A DNA stretch of 14,148 nt from Conidiobolus incongruus B7586 (lineage: Eukaryota; Entomophthoromycota; Entomophthoromycetes; Entomophthorales; Conidiobolaceae). The position numbers and the translations under genes were made by a program. The notes below the pieces were generated by a model. The model was not told the origin of the DNA and made no database searches. It worked only from the letters and a program-made list of their open reading frames with translations. Positions within the stretch are counted from its first letter, which is position 1. Each line of letters opens with the position of its first letter. Of this stretch, positions 1 to 10,321 are shown piece by piece. The stretch covers positions 1 to 14,148 of the forward strand of contig JNEM01016921.1 in assembly GCA_000697335.1 (NCBI GenBank), read 5' to 3'.

Positions 1-852
1 TAATATATAATACTTATTTTTTAATAAAGTATTTATTTAAATAATTTATAAAAAAGTTTAATTTAATATAATTTAATACTTTGATTTATGTTTGAATTAA
101 GGATTATATAAAAAGAATTAAGATTTATTAATTATAATGATTTATTATAAAAGCTTTAGTTTCTAGTTAAATATTATTAAATTTAGTTTAATAATAGCTA
201 ATTTATCTTTTTAATTTTTAATCAAATTACAAGGTATTTATTTTATATTTTTATATATTAATTTTAATTTAAACTTTAATATATATAAAATATCTATATA
301 ACTAATATTATAATGTATAGACCATTTTTAAACTAAAATAAAAAGGTGTTTTTTAATATATTTTTTTATTTTATTAATAATTAAAAAAGTCATAATTAAA
401 TTAATCTTTTAAATTTTAATAATTTTAGTTAGTTTTTTTTTCTTAAATTTGAAGTAATTTATCTAGTAAATAATAATTAATTTAGATAATACTTCTTTAT
501 TAAAAGATACTTTGAATTTTTAATTAATTTTAGATAGTTTATGGTTAAGTTTTACTAATATCAAAATAAAACTTTTAGTGATTATTATTTAATTTAAATA
601 TAATTAAATTAAATAATTAATTTTAAAAAGTTAATTTTTTAATCAAAAAAATTATGATATATATAATTTCTTATATATTTTATATATATTTGTTTATTTA
701 AAACTAATAATATATTTGAAAAATCAGAAATGAAAAAATTTCCCATTATTTTAAATTCAAGGTAATATTATTAACCAGATTTTCAAAAAAAAATTATAAA
801 GTTTTTAACTAAATTTTATAAAAAATCACTAAATTCAGATCAATATAACAAT
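1..852. other. AT-rich 3' flank of the HEATR6-like gene, no gene seen
   Basis: This stretch is almost entirely A and T with frequent stops in all frames. I see no coding exon, RNA gene or element end in it. The polyadenylation site of the minus-strand gene must lie here. No exact AATAAA occurs in the first ~70 nt after its stop, so no cleavage signal can be placed. Confidence 0.6.
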
Positions 853-3800
853 TTAATCTAATTTTAATTCATTGATACATTGTTCCAAACTATCAATATC
901 ATCCAATGAAGTTAATTGATAAAGATTTTTAGGTTGAATTAATCCTTTGCAAGTTTCATTCTTAATGAGAGTATTGACAAATTGTCTTAATTCTTCAATC
1001 TAAACACATAGTTAACATAATAGTATTACAGTATAAATATTAGCAATTACCTGATCTATCATACCATTCCAGTGGTTCTTTTCAGCTAGTGTTACAGCTG
1101 ATTTATTTAATTTGAGGATATTGGATAATTGGGAGAGAGTGTATAGAATATTGGTGAGGTAATTTGTAGTAACAAATGGTAAAATAGAAGTGAAAGTTTG
1201 CAAAATATGGGCTTTAAATTTGTAGTTGTGGGATGATAATAGAGTTTGTTGCATTTTTTCAATTAGTTCAATATGCCAAGTTGATGAAGAGGTTGAAGGA
1301 ACGAAATTAGGATGTTGATATAGTTGGCCAATTGAGAGAATTGCATTCCATCTTGTCTAAAATATTTTTGTTAAATAATCAAATTTGGTAAAGATTATAT
1401 AATTACCTTAACAAGGCCACTGATAAAGCAATTATATAAAGCCTGCATCATATCGAATAACCAAGGAGCATCGGGCGTTAGCATGTCATTCGATACAATT
1501 TTCGCTACTCTACCTAGTATACGGACACCATTTCCTTTAATCTATAGAATCAAAATTAGACTAAAAATTGAATTCAAACTGAAAATAAGTTACTTTATCC
1601 TGATCTGAGCAATAAGCAATACCACAATTAATCATTTTCAACATTATTTCATTCCATTTCTCAGAGTCAGAATGAATCAAACTGAGTGAATAATCTGGTG
1701 AATTTCTAATATTATTGCTAAGAAATTAATAATTACTAAATAAAAATAAATAAAATTACTTGAGATCAACCAATCGATCACAAACATTCGCGAAACACCA
1801 GCTTGATTTGACTCTAACCAACATATGCGAATGGGACGCAGTGTCGAGACATAATTGGATAAGGTCCAAAATTAAGGCTTCATTCTAATAAAATATATTA
1901 GATAAATGTAATAAAAATAAAACGACTCTAGCTACCTGTAATAAGGTTGGGAAAGTGATCCAAACCCCAAGAGTTTTGAAACAATCTGCTTGAACCTGAT
2001 AATTATCATCAAGAGCCCAGCCTAGGAGGATAGTGATAGCATATATTTTTATAGGCATCTAAAAATAATTAATATTTTGTTAATTAATGATTGGCATATC
2101 AATTACCCCTAAAGCTTCGAAAACTTCCATCGGATAGTATGACATCATTTCAGCAGCTGCAGATTTAACATTGGGGTCTTTATCGCATGTTGCAAGCGGT
2201 ATATATTGATCAAAAATGGAGTCATTGAGAGATTGACGGTAGCTGACATTATCGCCGGCACATGACTCTAACAATGGAAATATTATACGAAAACCTTCAG
2301 TTCTTAATTGGGGATCCATATCATCCATTAATTCAGAAATAATAGGTTGAATTGTATCCCATCCAATCCTGAATAATTATTAGAAAATACTTATTACGAA
2401 ACATTAATGATTATTACCATTCCATTCGAATCCAAATTGGCATTAATTTACAGATCGATAATTTGACTGATGTGGAGACGTTCTTTTGTGATATTAATTG
2501 GATTCCAAAATTCAATAAAGATAAAGGAGGATTGGATTCATTAGTTATTGGCTTGATAGTAAAATAATTAACTTTAAAATCTGTTGTAGATTCAGCATTT
2601 AAAATGTATAACAAACAATCCCATCCAAGGATACGGTTTTCTAATTCATTAAAATTTAGTTGGTATGTTAATTTAAAAATAAATAGAAATTGTAAATTTA
2701 CCTATATTATCATCATTAATCCACTTAATACAAAGTTCAAATAACTCCTCCAATAATTTGCTATTTAATTTAGAGTATGAACATTGTGATAATAAAATTT
2801 TTAAACACTAAAAATTAATATTAATAATATATATTTCCAACTTTTGTAAAAAATATACCTTAAAAACTCCACTCTTTAAGGTGCCTTGATTTAGATTTTC
2901 AATAAATTCTACAAAACCAGAATGAAGGATCATGACTTGATTTCCAATAGATTCCGAAAATGATGTAAAAGAGGATCCACGACTACATATATTTTAATTT
3001 ATAATGAAAAATTTAAATTTTAATATATTATATTTACCTTGAAATTGCTAAATTGAGATATTTGGAGGACTGCGTTAATATCCATTCTAAAAACTCCACT
3101 GCGATTATCTGTACATTTGGAGAAGGATCGTGAACAATTGAAAAAGAAATAGAGAAATCGGATTTGAAACGATTTGTAGGTAACAATTCTCGGAAATAGT
3201 GGATGATTGCATCTTTTCGTTTCTAATTAACTATGAGTTAAAATGTAACAAAAGAAATATTGTTTTAACTTACATCAAAAATCAGCCTCATCAATTTGTA
3301 AGCACCAATTCTAATTTCTTCATGAAGTTGGCTGATTGAAATTAGATTTTATATTAATTCATCTTTATTGGTTTCAATTTACCTGGAAATTAAAGAGCTC
3401 GAAGAATCACTTGAAGAAGTAAACCAATCAGATTCAGAATTTCCATTCCATTGATTATCCCAATACTTGGAATTCTTTAAAAACTCGTTCAATTCTATAT
3501 AACTGGTCCTTATATTAATTAACTTGGAATGGTTTTGAATAAGTTGAGATTTCCATTCTAGAATATCATTAATCATTTGTTCAATATTAATATAAAAAGT
3601 TTATTACGATTTGGAGTTATGATGCCCCAAAAAGCACATTGATGGCTTAATGCTAAAGTAAGGTCAAAATCTTTTGTCGTCAAGGATTTTTTAAATTTGG
3701 TTGTTGGAAATAAAGCTCTCAAGCTGGATTTGACAAACTTGCAAACCGTCAGTATTTTTAAATTATATATTATTAATAGACACTTACCTTGTCAAATGAT

Positions 3801-4760
3801 ATTTTACCTCCTAACGAGTTTCCAAGGTCCAATGGATTATCTAAATTGGGTAGAGTTGAAATGGTGGTTTGAAGGTATCCCAAAGTGACATTTAAAATAT
3901 TTTCAAATATTTGATCAATCAGTGTAGCTTCTAGCTTGGGACCATGACGATGGCAAAAGCTTCCTAGCATATTAATACAATATCTCAGAATATGTATCGA
4001 GCTGGAGCCTAACTCTTGTGCATGTGACTGAATATTTTTAATGACGAAAAAGATAGAATTGGTGATTTCTGTTTGAAACTAAAAAGGCATTAAACAATTA
4101 ACTAACAATATGGTATTTGAATTACCTTAATACATGGCAGACCCCAAGCAATTACAATTAATTCCAAGCATCTAATACGATCGCCCAAGAATTTTTTAAA
4201 AAGTTTGAATTCTTTAGCTTGATCCAAAGATTTAAAATTATTCTCTATCATTATTTGAATATTGGTCGTCAACCATGGTATGATATTTTGAATAATTTTA
4301 TTAATTTTATTCAATGATAAACTTTCTATAAACTAATACTAAAGATTAATGATATTGTATTGAAATAAATTTTAATATACTTTTATTACTTGATCATTTT
4401 CCAAGTTATACAATAACCATTTAATAATTAACTGATCCTTATGTAATTCTTCAATGTCACTTAAATTATTAATATTTAAATTTAATAATTGCAGTGTAAT
4501 ATTAAACCAAGTCTAAAACAACAGTTTAATATAATTTATTTATAATATATATATATATACTGGTTACTTGAGAAGAAGTAATATCAAATTGTATACTCTT
4601 TAGATGTTTCGAATTAGAAAATTCTAGAATATTAAAATTAAATATTTTAAGACAGTATATTTAGCAACAAAATTTTACCAATTAATTTAAATTCTTTGAT
4701 TAACTTTAACTCATTAATTAATTCATTATGTAATACTAATTCATTAATCGTAAATTCCAT
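853..4760 (-). CDS. HEATR6-like armadillo/HEAT-repeat protein with DUF4042 (19 exons)
   Basis: Exons (high to low): 4760-4679, 4623-4568, 4512-4390, 4332-4126, 4078-3788, 3737-3608, 3557-3383, 3331-3274, 3222-3038, 2982-2859, 2807-2702, 2640-2418, 2368-2107, 2058-1936, 1884-1760, 1717-1594, 1541-1407, 1356-1051, 999-853. They total 2982 nt, 993 residues plus TAA, and every junction keeps frame. The ATG at 4760 is the first Met after an in-frame stop at 4787-4785. The product is helical throughout, with no signal peptide or membrane segment. Residues ~356-480 (exons 8-10) match what I remember of DUF4042: a basic 'IRIGAYKLMRLIF' helix, 'HDPSPNVQIIAVEFLEWIL', then 'SSFTSFSESIG...LHSGFVEF'. Farther on, 'VRVKSSWCFANVCD' (738-751) and 'VKTRWNAILSIGQL' (from 842) are HEATR6-like ARM repeats. 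Human HEATR6 is ~1180 residues, so this is a plausible full-length fungal relative. The family's function is poorly defined; a scaffold role is inferred. Exons 1-7 are the least conserved, and the intron 5 acceptor (CAAG) is chosen by frame. Confidence 0.82.
1000..4678 (-). other. 18 short GT-AG introns of the HEATR6-like gene
   Basis: Introns: 4678-4624, 4567-4513, 4389-4333, 4125-4079, 3787-3738, 3607-3558, 3382-3332, 3273-3223, 3037-2983, 2858-2808, 2701-2641, 2417-2369, 2106-2059, 1935-1885, 1759-1718, 1593-1542, 1406-1357, 1050-1000. Lengths run from 42 to 61 nt, mostly 47-55. Sixteen of 18 donors begin GTAA; the exceptions are GTATAT (intron 10) and GTAGCT (intron 14). Fifteen of 18 acceptors end TAG; introns 7 and 12 end CAG and intron 5 ends AAG. 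Intron 5 carries a clear CTGAC branch-point-like motif about 12 nt before its acceptor. The others have TTAAT/CTAAT-like sequences near their 3' ends. Confidence 0.8.
4545..4559. repeat. Short (AT)n run inside HEATR6-like intron 2
   Basis: This perfect AT run of 15 nt fills part of a 55-nt intron, so its length variation could change intron length directly. Confidence 0.8.
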
Positions 4761-5080
4761 TGTTCTTTTATTAAATAATTTGTTTCAATTAAAATCATTT
4801 CGCTTCGGATTAAGTGGTTTAAATATTTAATTTGCAATATATTAAATATGGGATTATACTTGATCTGGAAATATTATAGTGACATTTAAATTAAAATTAT
4901 TTTGAGCAGTAGAATTAAATTTGATTCAAATAAAATTATTGTGATAAATATGTTTGATAAATATATGATATATAACATAAATTCAATTGATTTTAACAGA
5001 GTATAATATATTTGAATTTATAAAAAACATACTACGAATTTCTATAGTATCATAACTCTGAAAACATATAAAGTTTATAT

Positions 5081-5099
5081 TATATATATATATATATAT
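5081..5099. repeat. (TA)n microsatellite
   Basis: This is a perfect TA run of 19 nt, about 320 bp upstream of the HEATR6-like start. Confidence 0.9.
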
Positions 5100-5319
5100 T
5101 GTTGATTATTCAACAAGTATATTTGAAAACTATTTTTCCAATAATATATTTGTCAATATATATTTTATATTACTGTATTCATTATCTTTTCATCCAGTGT
5201 TAAAAATTTTTTCTTATCAAATTTTTAGATAGTTTTTTTAATTTGCTTTTTATTGACCTATAACTAATTTAATTATACAGGTTGATCTATTTTATGTTCT
5301 ATCCTTATAATTAAACTTG

Positions 5320-5520
5320 CCCGAAGTTGATCAAATTTAATTGCCCTGGTACGAGACCTGCATAGAGTTCATAGACCCCAAGGGGGTAAGCCCTAATACC
5401 GCTCCTGGGAGACTGGGTTGATTGATTGTTTACTAGTGAAGGAGTGTATTTCTAGCAGTATTGATATTTTGATCTATCTCTTCATGATACTACCTTTCTT
5501 CTTCCTAAACTGATATTTAT
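5320..5520. repeat. GC-richer island, probable fragment of an interspersed repeat
   Basis: About 200 bp of near-balanced composition are embedded in AT-rich DNA, which suggests a different origin. The densest part (5340-5430) has short hairpins, CCCC-AA-GGGG and CTCC-TG-GGAG. It is followed by a short TTGATTGATTG run like the simple-repeat tail of a LINE or SINE. Open frames cross it on both strands: 46 codons on the minus strand (5451-5314, including GVYELYAGLVPGQ) and about 27 on the plus strand. Neither has a Met, and I recognise neither as a known domain. B-box similarity is too weak to call a tRNA-derived SINE. No clear target-site duplication is visible. Retroposon 3' end is the preferred reading; an exon remnant is possible. 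Confidence 0.42.
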
Positions 5521-6264
5521 TAAACAATATCAAATTGTAAATATTAGAATAGTCTTGTAATAATTAAATCAAAAATTATTCAATAATATAAAAGAATACT
5601 CTTAGTGGAAGGTAATCAATTGGAACAAACAGTATTATAAATCATATGGTAATTTTAGATATTTCCATATATAAATTTGCATAAGCAAATTTTTTAAATA
5701 TTTTCAAATTTGTTAATTTCTGAGTTATTAAATAAATTATTATTTTTACAAATTAAATTATATACAAAATATAAAATAGAATTAATATTTTCAGACTATA
5801 TATATTCATGCATAATTATTTTTTATTAAAATGTTTTTATTTAAGCTTGATAATTGAATTTATTTTAACTTAAATTAAATAATATTTATTTAAAATTTTT
5901 TATTTTAATTTTATTAAAGTCTGATTATAAACATTTTGAAATAATTTAATATTATAAATATAAATGAAAGAAATATTTTATTTAAAACCAATATTAATAA
6001 TTGGCTATGATTCTTTAAAACTAACCAAGATATTATATAAAATTTATCAAAATCTAAAAACTAATTTTGTTATCATTTTTCTTATTATTGAAATAAAGAA
6101 ATATTTTGAAAAAAGCTTTTTAAATTGATTAAGCAATTATCAAGATAATTGAATATTAATTATATTTGTAAATTATATATCTTATAGTCTTTATTTAGTT
6201 TAATCAATAGAAATAGAAATTAAATACCTTTTAATTTAATAAATTTCTTTAAAAACTAAAATAG

Positions 6265-6289
6265 ATATATATATATATATATATATATA
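6265..6289. repeat. (AT)n microsatellite
   Basis: This is a perfect AT run of 25 nt in the central spacer. Confidence 0.92.
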
Positions 6290-8097
6290 ATATAAAAATA
6301 TAACTAAAAACAAAGGTTTTAAAATAAATATATCAATACTAGAGATTTTTAATTTTTTTATATAATATTTTAAATTAAAATAAAATTAAAATAATCTTTT
6401 GTCAATTTGATGAATATATGCTTTATTTTAAAATATATATCAATAATAATATAATATAATTTTATATTTCAATATATAAATATAATTTAATTAACATTTA
6501 GTTTTATATTTCTTAAATAAATTAATTTTCAATTAATATTTTTATTATAAAATAATAATTGCAAAATAAATAAAGTTAAAGTTATAAAAGGTTTTTATAA
6601 AAAATCAGAAAAGTTAGCATATTAAGGGTATTTATCAAGATATAACATATATAATGATAATTGCTTTAAATTATTAAAGAATATATTTAAAAAGAATTTT
6701 TTTAAGTTAATTAGGTTAATATGGTATCAAATCCCTGTTTTTAATAAATAACCATTTTTTATATACTAATAATTTATAAAAATAATAGAAAAGATTTAAA
6801 ATTAATAAAAAAAACCCTTATTTCATTATGTATATCTATTTTTATAAACCATATATTAGTAGTTTTACATAATTATACCTTTAAAATTATCTCTTTATTT
6901 AATTTATATGATAATAATTTGATAAGTCAATTATGTATATTATTTGAAACATTTTTAATTTTCTTTTGCCTTGATTTTTTTATGATTTATATTTTATAAA
7001 GACTTTTATAACAAAGTTTTTAAAGGGATGTTTAATTAATAGTTTATTTGAATATTAGTAAGATAAGGATTTTCCTTAATATTTTCTTTTTTTAACTTAA
7101 TAAGCAAACATAAAGAATCAAGTTATTACAATTTATAAATCTGGATCAAGAGACAAATTTTCTTTATTATAATTTATTATTATTTTAATTAGTATTTTTA
7201 ATTAGTATCAAAATAAACAGAAAAAATTCACTAAATTATATTTCTTAAAAATGCGAATAAATAAATTTATTAAACTATATATTAAAATTTAAATTAGTAC
7301 TCCTGTTATTTTATATTTATAGTGAGTAATAATTCACCCAATTTACTCTTTTCCTTTTATATTTAAGCTTAAATTTTTAATATATAACAAAAATAAAATT
7401 ATTTACTTATAATTAATCATTTATTTACTTAACAAACTCATTATGAATTGCTTTGAATATCCATTCATTTTTATTTTTTAAGTAATTTATATTTAATTAT
7501 TTGGTTGTTAATTAATTTAAACGTGAAATATAGTATTATTTTAAATTTTAATAAAATAATAATTATAAATCTATATTACTATTATAATTTTCTTTTATGA
7601 ATATTGGTTAAAAACTGGAAAAAGTTTAATTGTGTTATTTATTCATATAAGCTGTTTTTTCCTCTTTTTTTGTTGTTTACTAAATATAATATATTATTCT
7701 TTATTATTAAAGTAGTTAAAAAGCAAAGTATTTTTATGTTCTTTGCTTAAATAATTTTTCAAAATTTTATCCAACAGCTATAAATTTAAAAATATTTTGT
7801 TTTAAGTAAAAATTTAAATATATTAGGTATAAAGAACCTTGCTATTTATTCGATATAGCTTTAAAAACAGTTTTTAACATTCTTGATATTATTGAACCTG
7901 GAAATAAAATGTATGTAATTTACTCCTAATATAACCTCTCAGATAATTTTATATTTAACAAATTTTTTGGGGTAATAAATTTATTATTCAAGATTAATTT
8001 TTAGTCATTTTAAAACGACTCTTATAGAGTATATTTTGTCTTTTTTAGGTTAGGTGTTGTTCTTTTCTTAATTAAAAACTTGTTTGATATTAGAGAC

Positions 8098-8120
8098 TAA
8101 GTAAATTCAAAATTTACTTA
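8098..8120. repeat. 9-bp perfect inverted repeat
   Basis: TAAGTAAAT and ATTTACTTA are separated by the 5-nt loop TCAAA. A small hairpin is possible, but inverted repeats are common in AT-rich DNA. Confidence 0.5.
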
Positions 8121-8292
8121 AGTTTGTAAAATTCTTTTTTTTAGCTCCATCCTAATATCTAAGACTGCTTAATAAAATTGCAAATTATTTTTGTGTCCTG
8201 GAGAGAAAAACATAGTCAGAATTATTCAAATTTGAATCAAGATAGCAATATTGTATTTAATGATATATTGATTGAAACTAAGTACTATTATA

Positions 8293-8298
<6 letters not shown>

Positions 8299-8325
<27 letters not shown>
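8299..8325. repeat. (AT)n microsatellite
   Basis: This is a perfect AT run of 27 nt, the longest in the window. It is followed by somewhat less AT-rich sequence. Confidence 0.92.
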
Positions 8326-8693
8326 AGTATCTGTGTTGCAAAGGATATTTTATTTAGACCTTGATTGAATATTGATGGCCTTGCTCAAAACCACTAGAAA
8401 TTTTGGGAATGGTAATATGACATATTATTATGAAATAGAACATATTTGATTATATAAGAAACAGAAATATTTATCACCAGCCAGAAACATTAACATTATT
8501 ATTTACCGAATCAATGTATACACTTTAATGATTGTCAACTTTGTTATTCTGCTAAATTGTTTCAATAATTTTGAATTATTAACTTAATTTATTGGTTGAA
8601 GGAATTTGGATATTTCATTTATAATAATTATATGTTTTAACTATTATATGTTATATTATATAATCAAAAAGAAATACAGAAACCATTCAAACA

Positions 8694-8712
8694 TACATCT
8701 TAGTTAGATGTA
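8694..8712. repeat. 7-bp inverted repeat
   Basis: TACATCT and AGATGTA flank the 5-nt loop TAGTT, in a slightly GC-richer patch than its surroundings. No function can be assigned. Confidence 0.4.
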
Positions 8713-8939
8713 CGAAGTGTAATATATTTATGATATTAGTGCATAATAAACAGCTCTAAAAGTGAGAATTGAATTATTTTAATCCAATATATTATATGTG
8801 TCAGGTAAAAATAGGAGATAATAAAATAATTTAATAACTTAAATGAATATCAATGTAAAAATAAATTATATATTAGTATGTCAATTGCTTGGAACCCTCA
8901 TTTGTATAATATTCGTTAAATTTAATCCAAAAACAAATT

Positions 8940-9012
8940 ACTCCTATACAGGAGTCAACTATCCGGCATAATTATACCGGATATTTAATATTTTTCTAGA
9001 AAAATTAATATT
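8940..9012. repeat. Cluster of three adjacent palindromes, possible DNA-transposon terminus
   Basis: Three inverted repeats sit back to back. The first is ACTCCT-ATAC-AGGAGT (8940-8955). The second is a 24-bp palindrome (8960-8983) with TATCCGG/CCGGATA arms, an ATAATTAT centre and one mismatched pair (8967/8976). The third is TTTTTCTAGAAAAA (8991-9004), flanked by TTAATATT on both sides. GC-rich arms in such AT-rich DNA are unlikely to be ordinary spacer. The second palindrome followed after 12 nt by CTAG (8996-8999) resembles the 3' end of a Helitron (hairpin, then CTRR). However, the next base is A rather than the usual T, and no 5' partner was found. A MITE end or a protein-binding site are alternatives. 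Confidence 0.45.
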
Positions 9013-9362
9013 CACAGAAAATTCAATATATCTTATCTCCTAGTAATCATTTTTTTCAGAATTTATAGTATATTGATTATGTTTAATTTTTGTCGTTTTA
9101 TTAAATTGAAGATATAAAGATATACAATATGATGCATTCTACTATTTTTTACAAATATTGCTAGTTATTAATTCAAATCGATGATATACTATATCGAATA
9201 TATGTATTAATTCAAAATTACTTCTCTTTTGATATGCGTTCAATTTAATATAATTTAATTTAAATGATTATTTTTCTTATATAATTATATATTATAATTA
9301 ATACCAGTCATATTATTAAATATTTACTATATATTAATTATTTAAATCTTTATAAGTACTAA

Positions 9363-9659
9363 TTTATTAGTGATATTCAAAAAAATCATCCAACATGCAA
9401 TAATAGCATTCAATCTTCAATCAATATCAACTCCCTTAATCAAAAATTTGTTAAATCACCAAGATTCTTTATATCATTTAACATATTCAAAATAAACAAA
9501 GAATTTATAAATATTAAAACACCAAGACCTTTCAAAAGTATACATAATATTTTCAACAATAATTTACAAAGAATTCATCTTCAACTCGATTTTGATAATA
9601 AAAAGTGGCAGCATTTTAAAATTATCAAATTTTGTTCCTTTAATAATGGTGAACAATAA
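9363..9659 (+). other. 98-codon stop-free frame without ATG, unassigned
   Basis: Ninety-eight codons are open between an in-frame TAA at 9360-9362 and TAA at 9657-9659, with no ATG, TTG or CTG in frame. The translation is rich in Asn, Ile, Phe, Lys and Ser. It contains a loose internal duplication: residues 31-42 read KSPRFFISFNIF and residues 52-64 read KTPRPFKSIHNIF. The end reads LQLDFDNKKWQHFKIIKFC. A TTAG just inside the 5' edge (9367-9370) and a GGTGAAC near the 3' end (from 9648) could serve as splice sites, so this may be an internal exon or a decayed gene piece. I recognise no family, and chance is not excluded. Confidence 0.3.
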
Positions 9660-9894
9660 AAAAATTCTCATTTCATTCAAGCGATTGTGAAAAGTTACCC
9701 TCTGTTTCGATTATAACATCATAAGATTTTAAATTCCAAATTTAACCAATAGCATTTTAATGTTATAATTAAATTGAAAAAATAAATAACGCTTTTGAAA
9801 ATATGATTATTAAAGATTGATATTGGAATATATATAATTTTTTAAATATAATATAGATATAATATTAATGAGATTTATTATAATTCGCATTAAA

Positions 9895-9923
9895 CTTAAG
9901 CTAATTCAAATTGAATAGCTAAG
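9895..9923. repeat. Imperfect inverted repeat of about 13 pairs
   Basis: The arms CTTAAGCTAATTCAA and TTGAATAGCTAAG pair over 13 bases with two single-base bulges and almost no loop. It lies about 400 bp upstream of the RasGEF start and might be a cruciform or a two-half-site binding element. Confidence 0.4.
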
Positions 9924-10269
9924 AATGAAGTAAATTAAAATAATTACATTTGCCTCAATTGGTAAATAGATTTCAATTATATATTTTTTTCATTTATTAA
10001 TAATAATCCTAATTTGTCAAATTCTCTCAAACACTGTGGTTTAATTTGTATTAAATTGAAACTAAATTAAAAGTACCTTTCAATAATTTTTTTCTATTAA
10101 TTATAGATATAATTTATATGGATTTTGATTGGAATGTTAATCTGTTCTGAATTTAAATTTATTTTCTTTAAAAAATGAAAGAGTGGTTTAAATTTTGATT
10201 TACATTTAATTTATTCTTTATTCATTTATTTATTCATTCTTAAATTCGATTTTTTAATTTAATACTGTT

Positions 10270-10278
10270 TATATAAAA
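10270..10278 (+). promoter_or_regulatory. TATA-like sequence upstream of the RasGEF gene
   Basis: TATATAAAA lies about 45 nt before the ATG. In such AT-rich DNA this match is weak evidence, and the short distance would leave a very short leader. Confidence 0.18.
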
Positions 10279-10321
10279 TCATTCAACGTAAACATATTTA
10301 ATTAATCAATAATATTCATCA

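Larger units (their letters stand above)
4761..10321. other. 5.56-kb AT-rich spacer between divergent gene starts
   Basis: Both flanking genes are transcribed away from this spacer, so it must hold both promoters and 5' leaders. Most of it is very AT-rich, with no ATG-initiated frame of convincing length and no tRNA or rRNA that I can recognise. It is not featureless. Microsatellites, a GC-richer island, several inverted repeats and one long stop-free frame are listed separately. No transposase, reverse transcriptase or helicase domain is readable. Confidence 0.75.

Noticed and set aside
3697-3888. 63-codon plus-strand frame
   Set aside because: It runs antisense over exons 5-6 and intron 5 of the HEATR6-like gene, whose frame and family matches are better supported.
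853-4760. PI3K-like kinase (ATR/ATM type) as identity of the helical protein
   Set aside because: No FAT or kinase motifs appear, the protein ends at 993 residues, and the DUF4042-like block fits HEATR6 better.
5330-5440. tRNA, SRP RNA or spliceosomal RNA in the GC-rich island
   Set aside because: The CTCCTGGGAG segment faintly recalls SRP/Alu sequence and one stretch faintly recalls a B box, but no cloverleaf, complete A/B boxes or conserved snRNA motif could be built.
8436-8585. About 47-codon open frame with a hydrophobic end (MIVNFVILLN...)
   Set aside because: Runs of this length are expected by chance several times in a spacer of this size and composition; no homology was recognised.
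9166-9216. 12-bp direct repeat TATTAATTCAAA flanking a 27-bp segment
   Set aside because: This is short and A/T-dominated, so chance is likely, and the segment between has no element structure.
4761-10321. CRISPR array, prokaryotic operon signals or retroviral-type element
   Set aside because: There are no regularly spaced repeats, no long terminal repeats and no recognisable polymerase or capsid-like frames. The window is eukaryotic.
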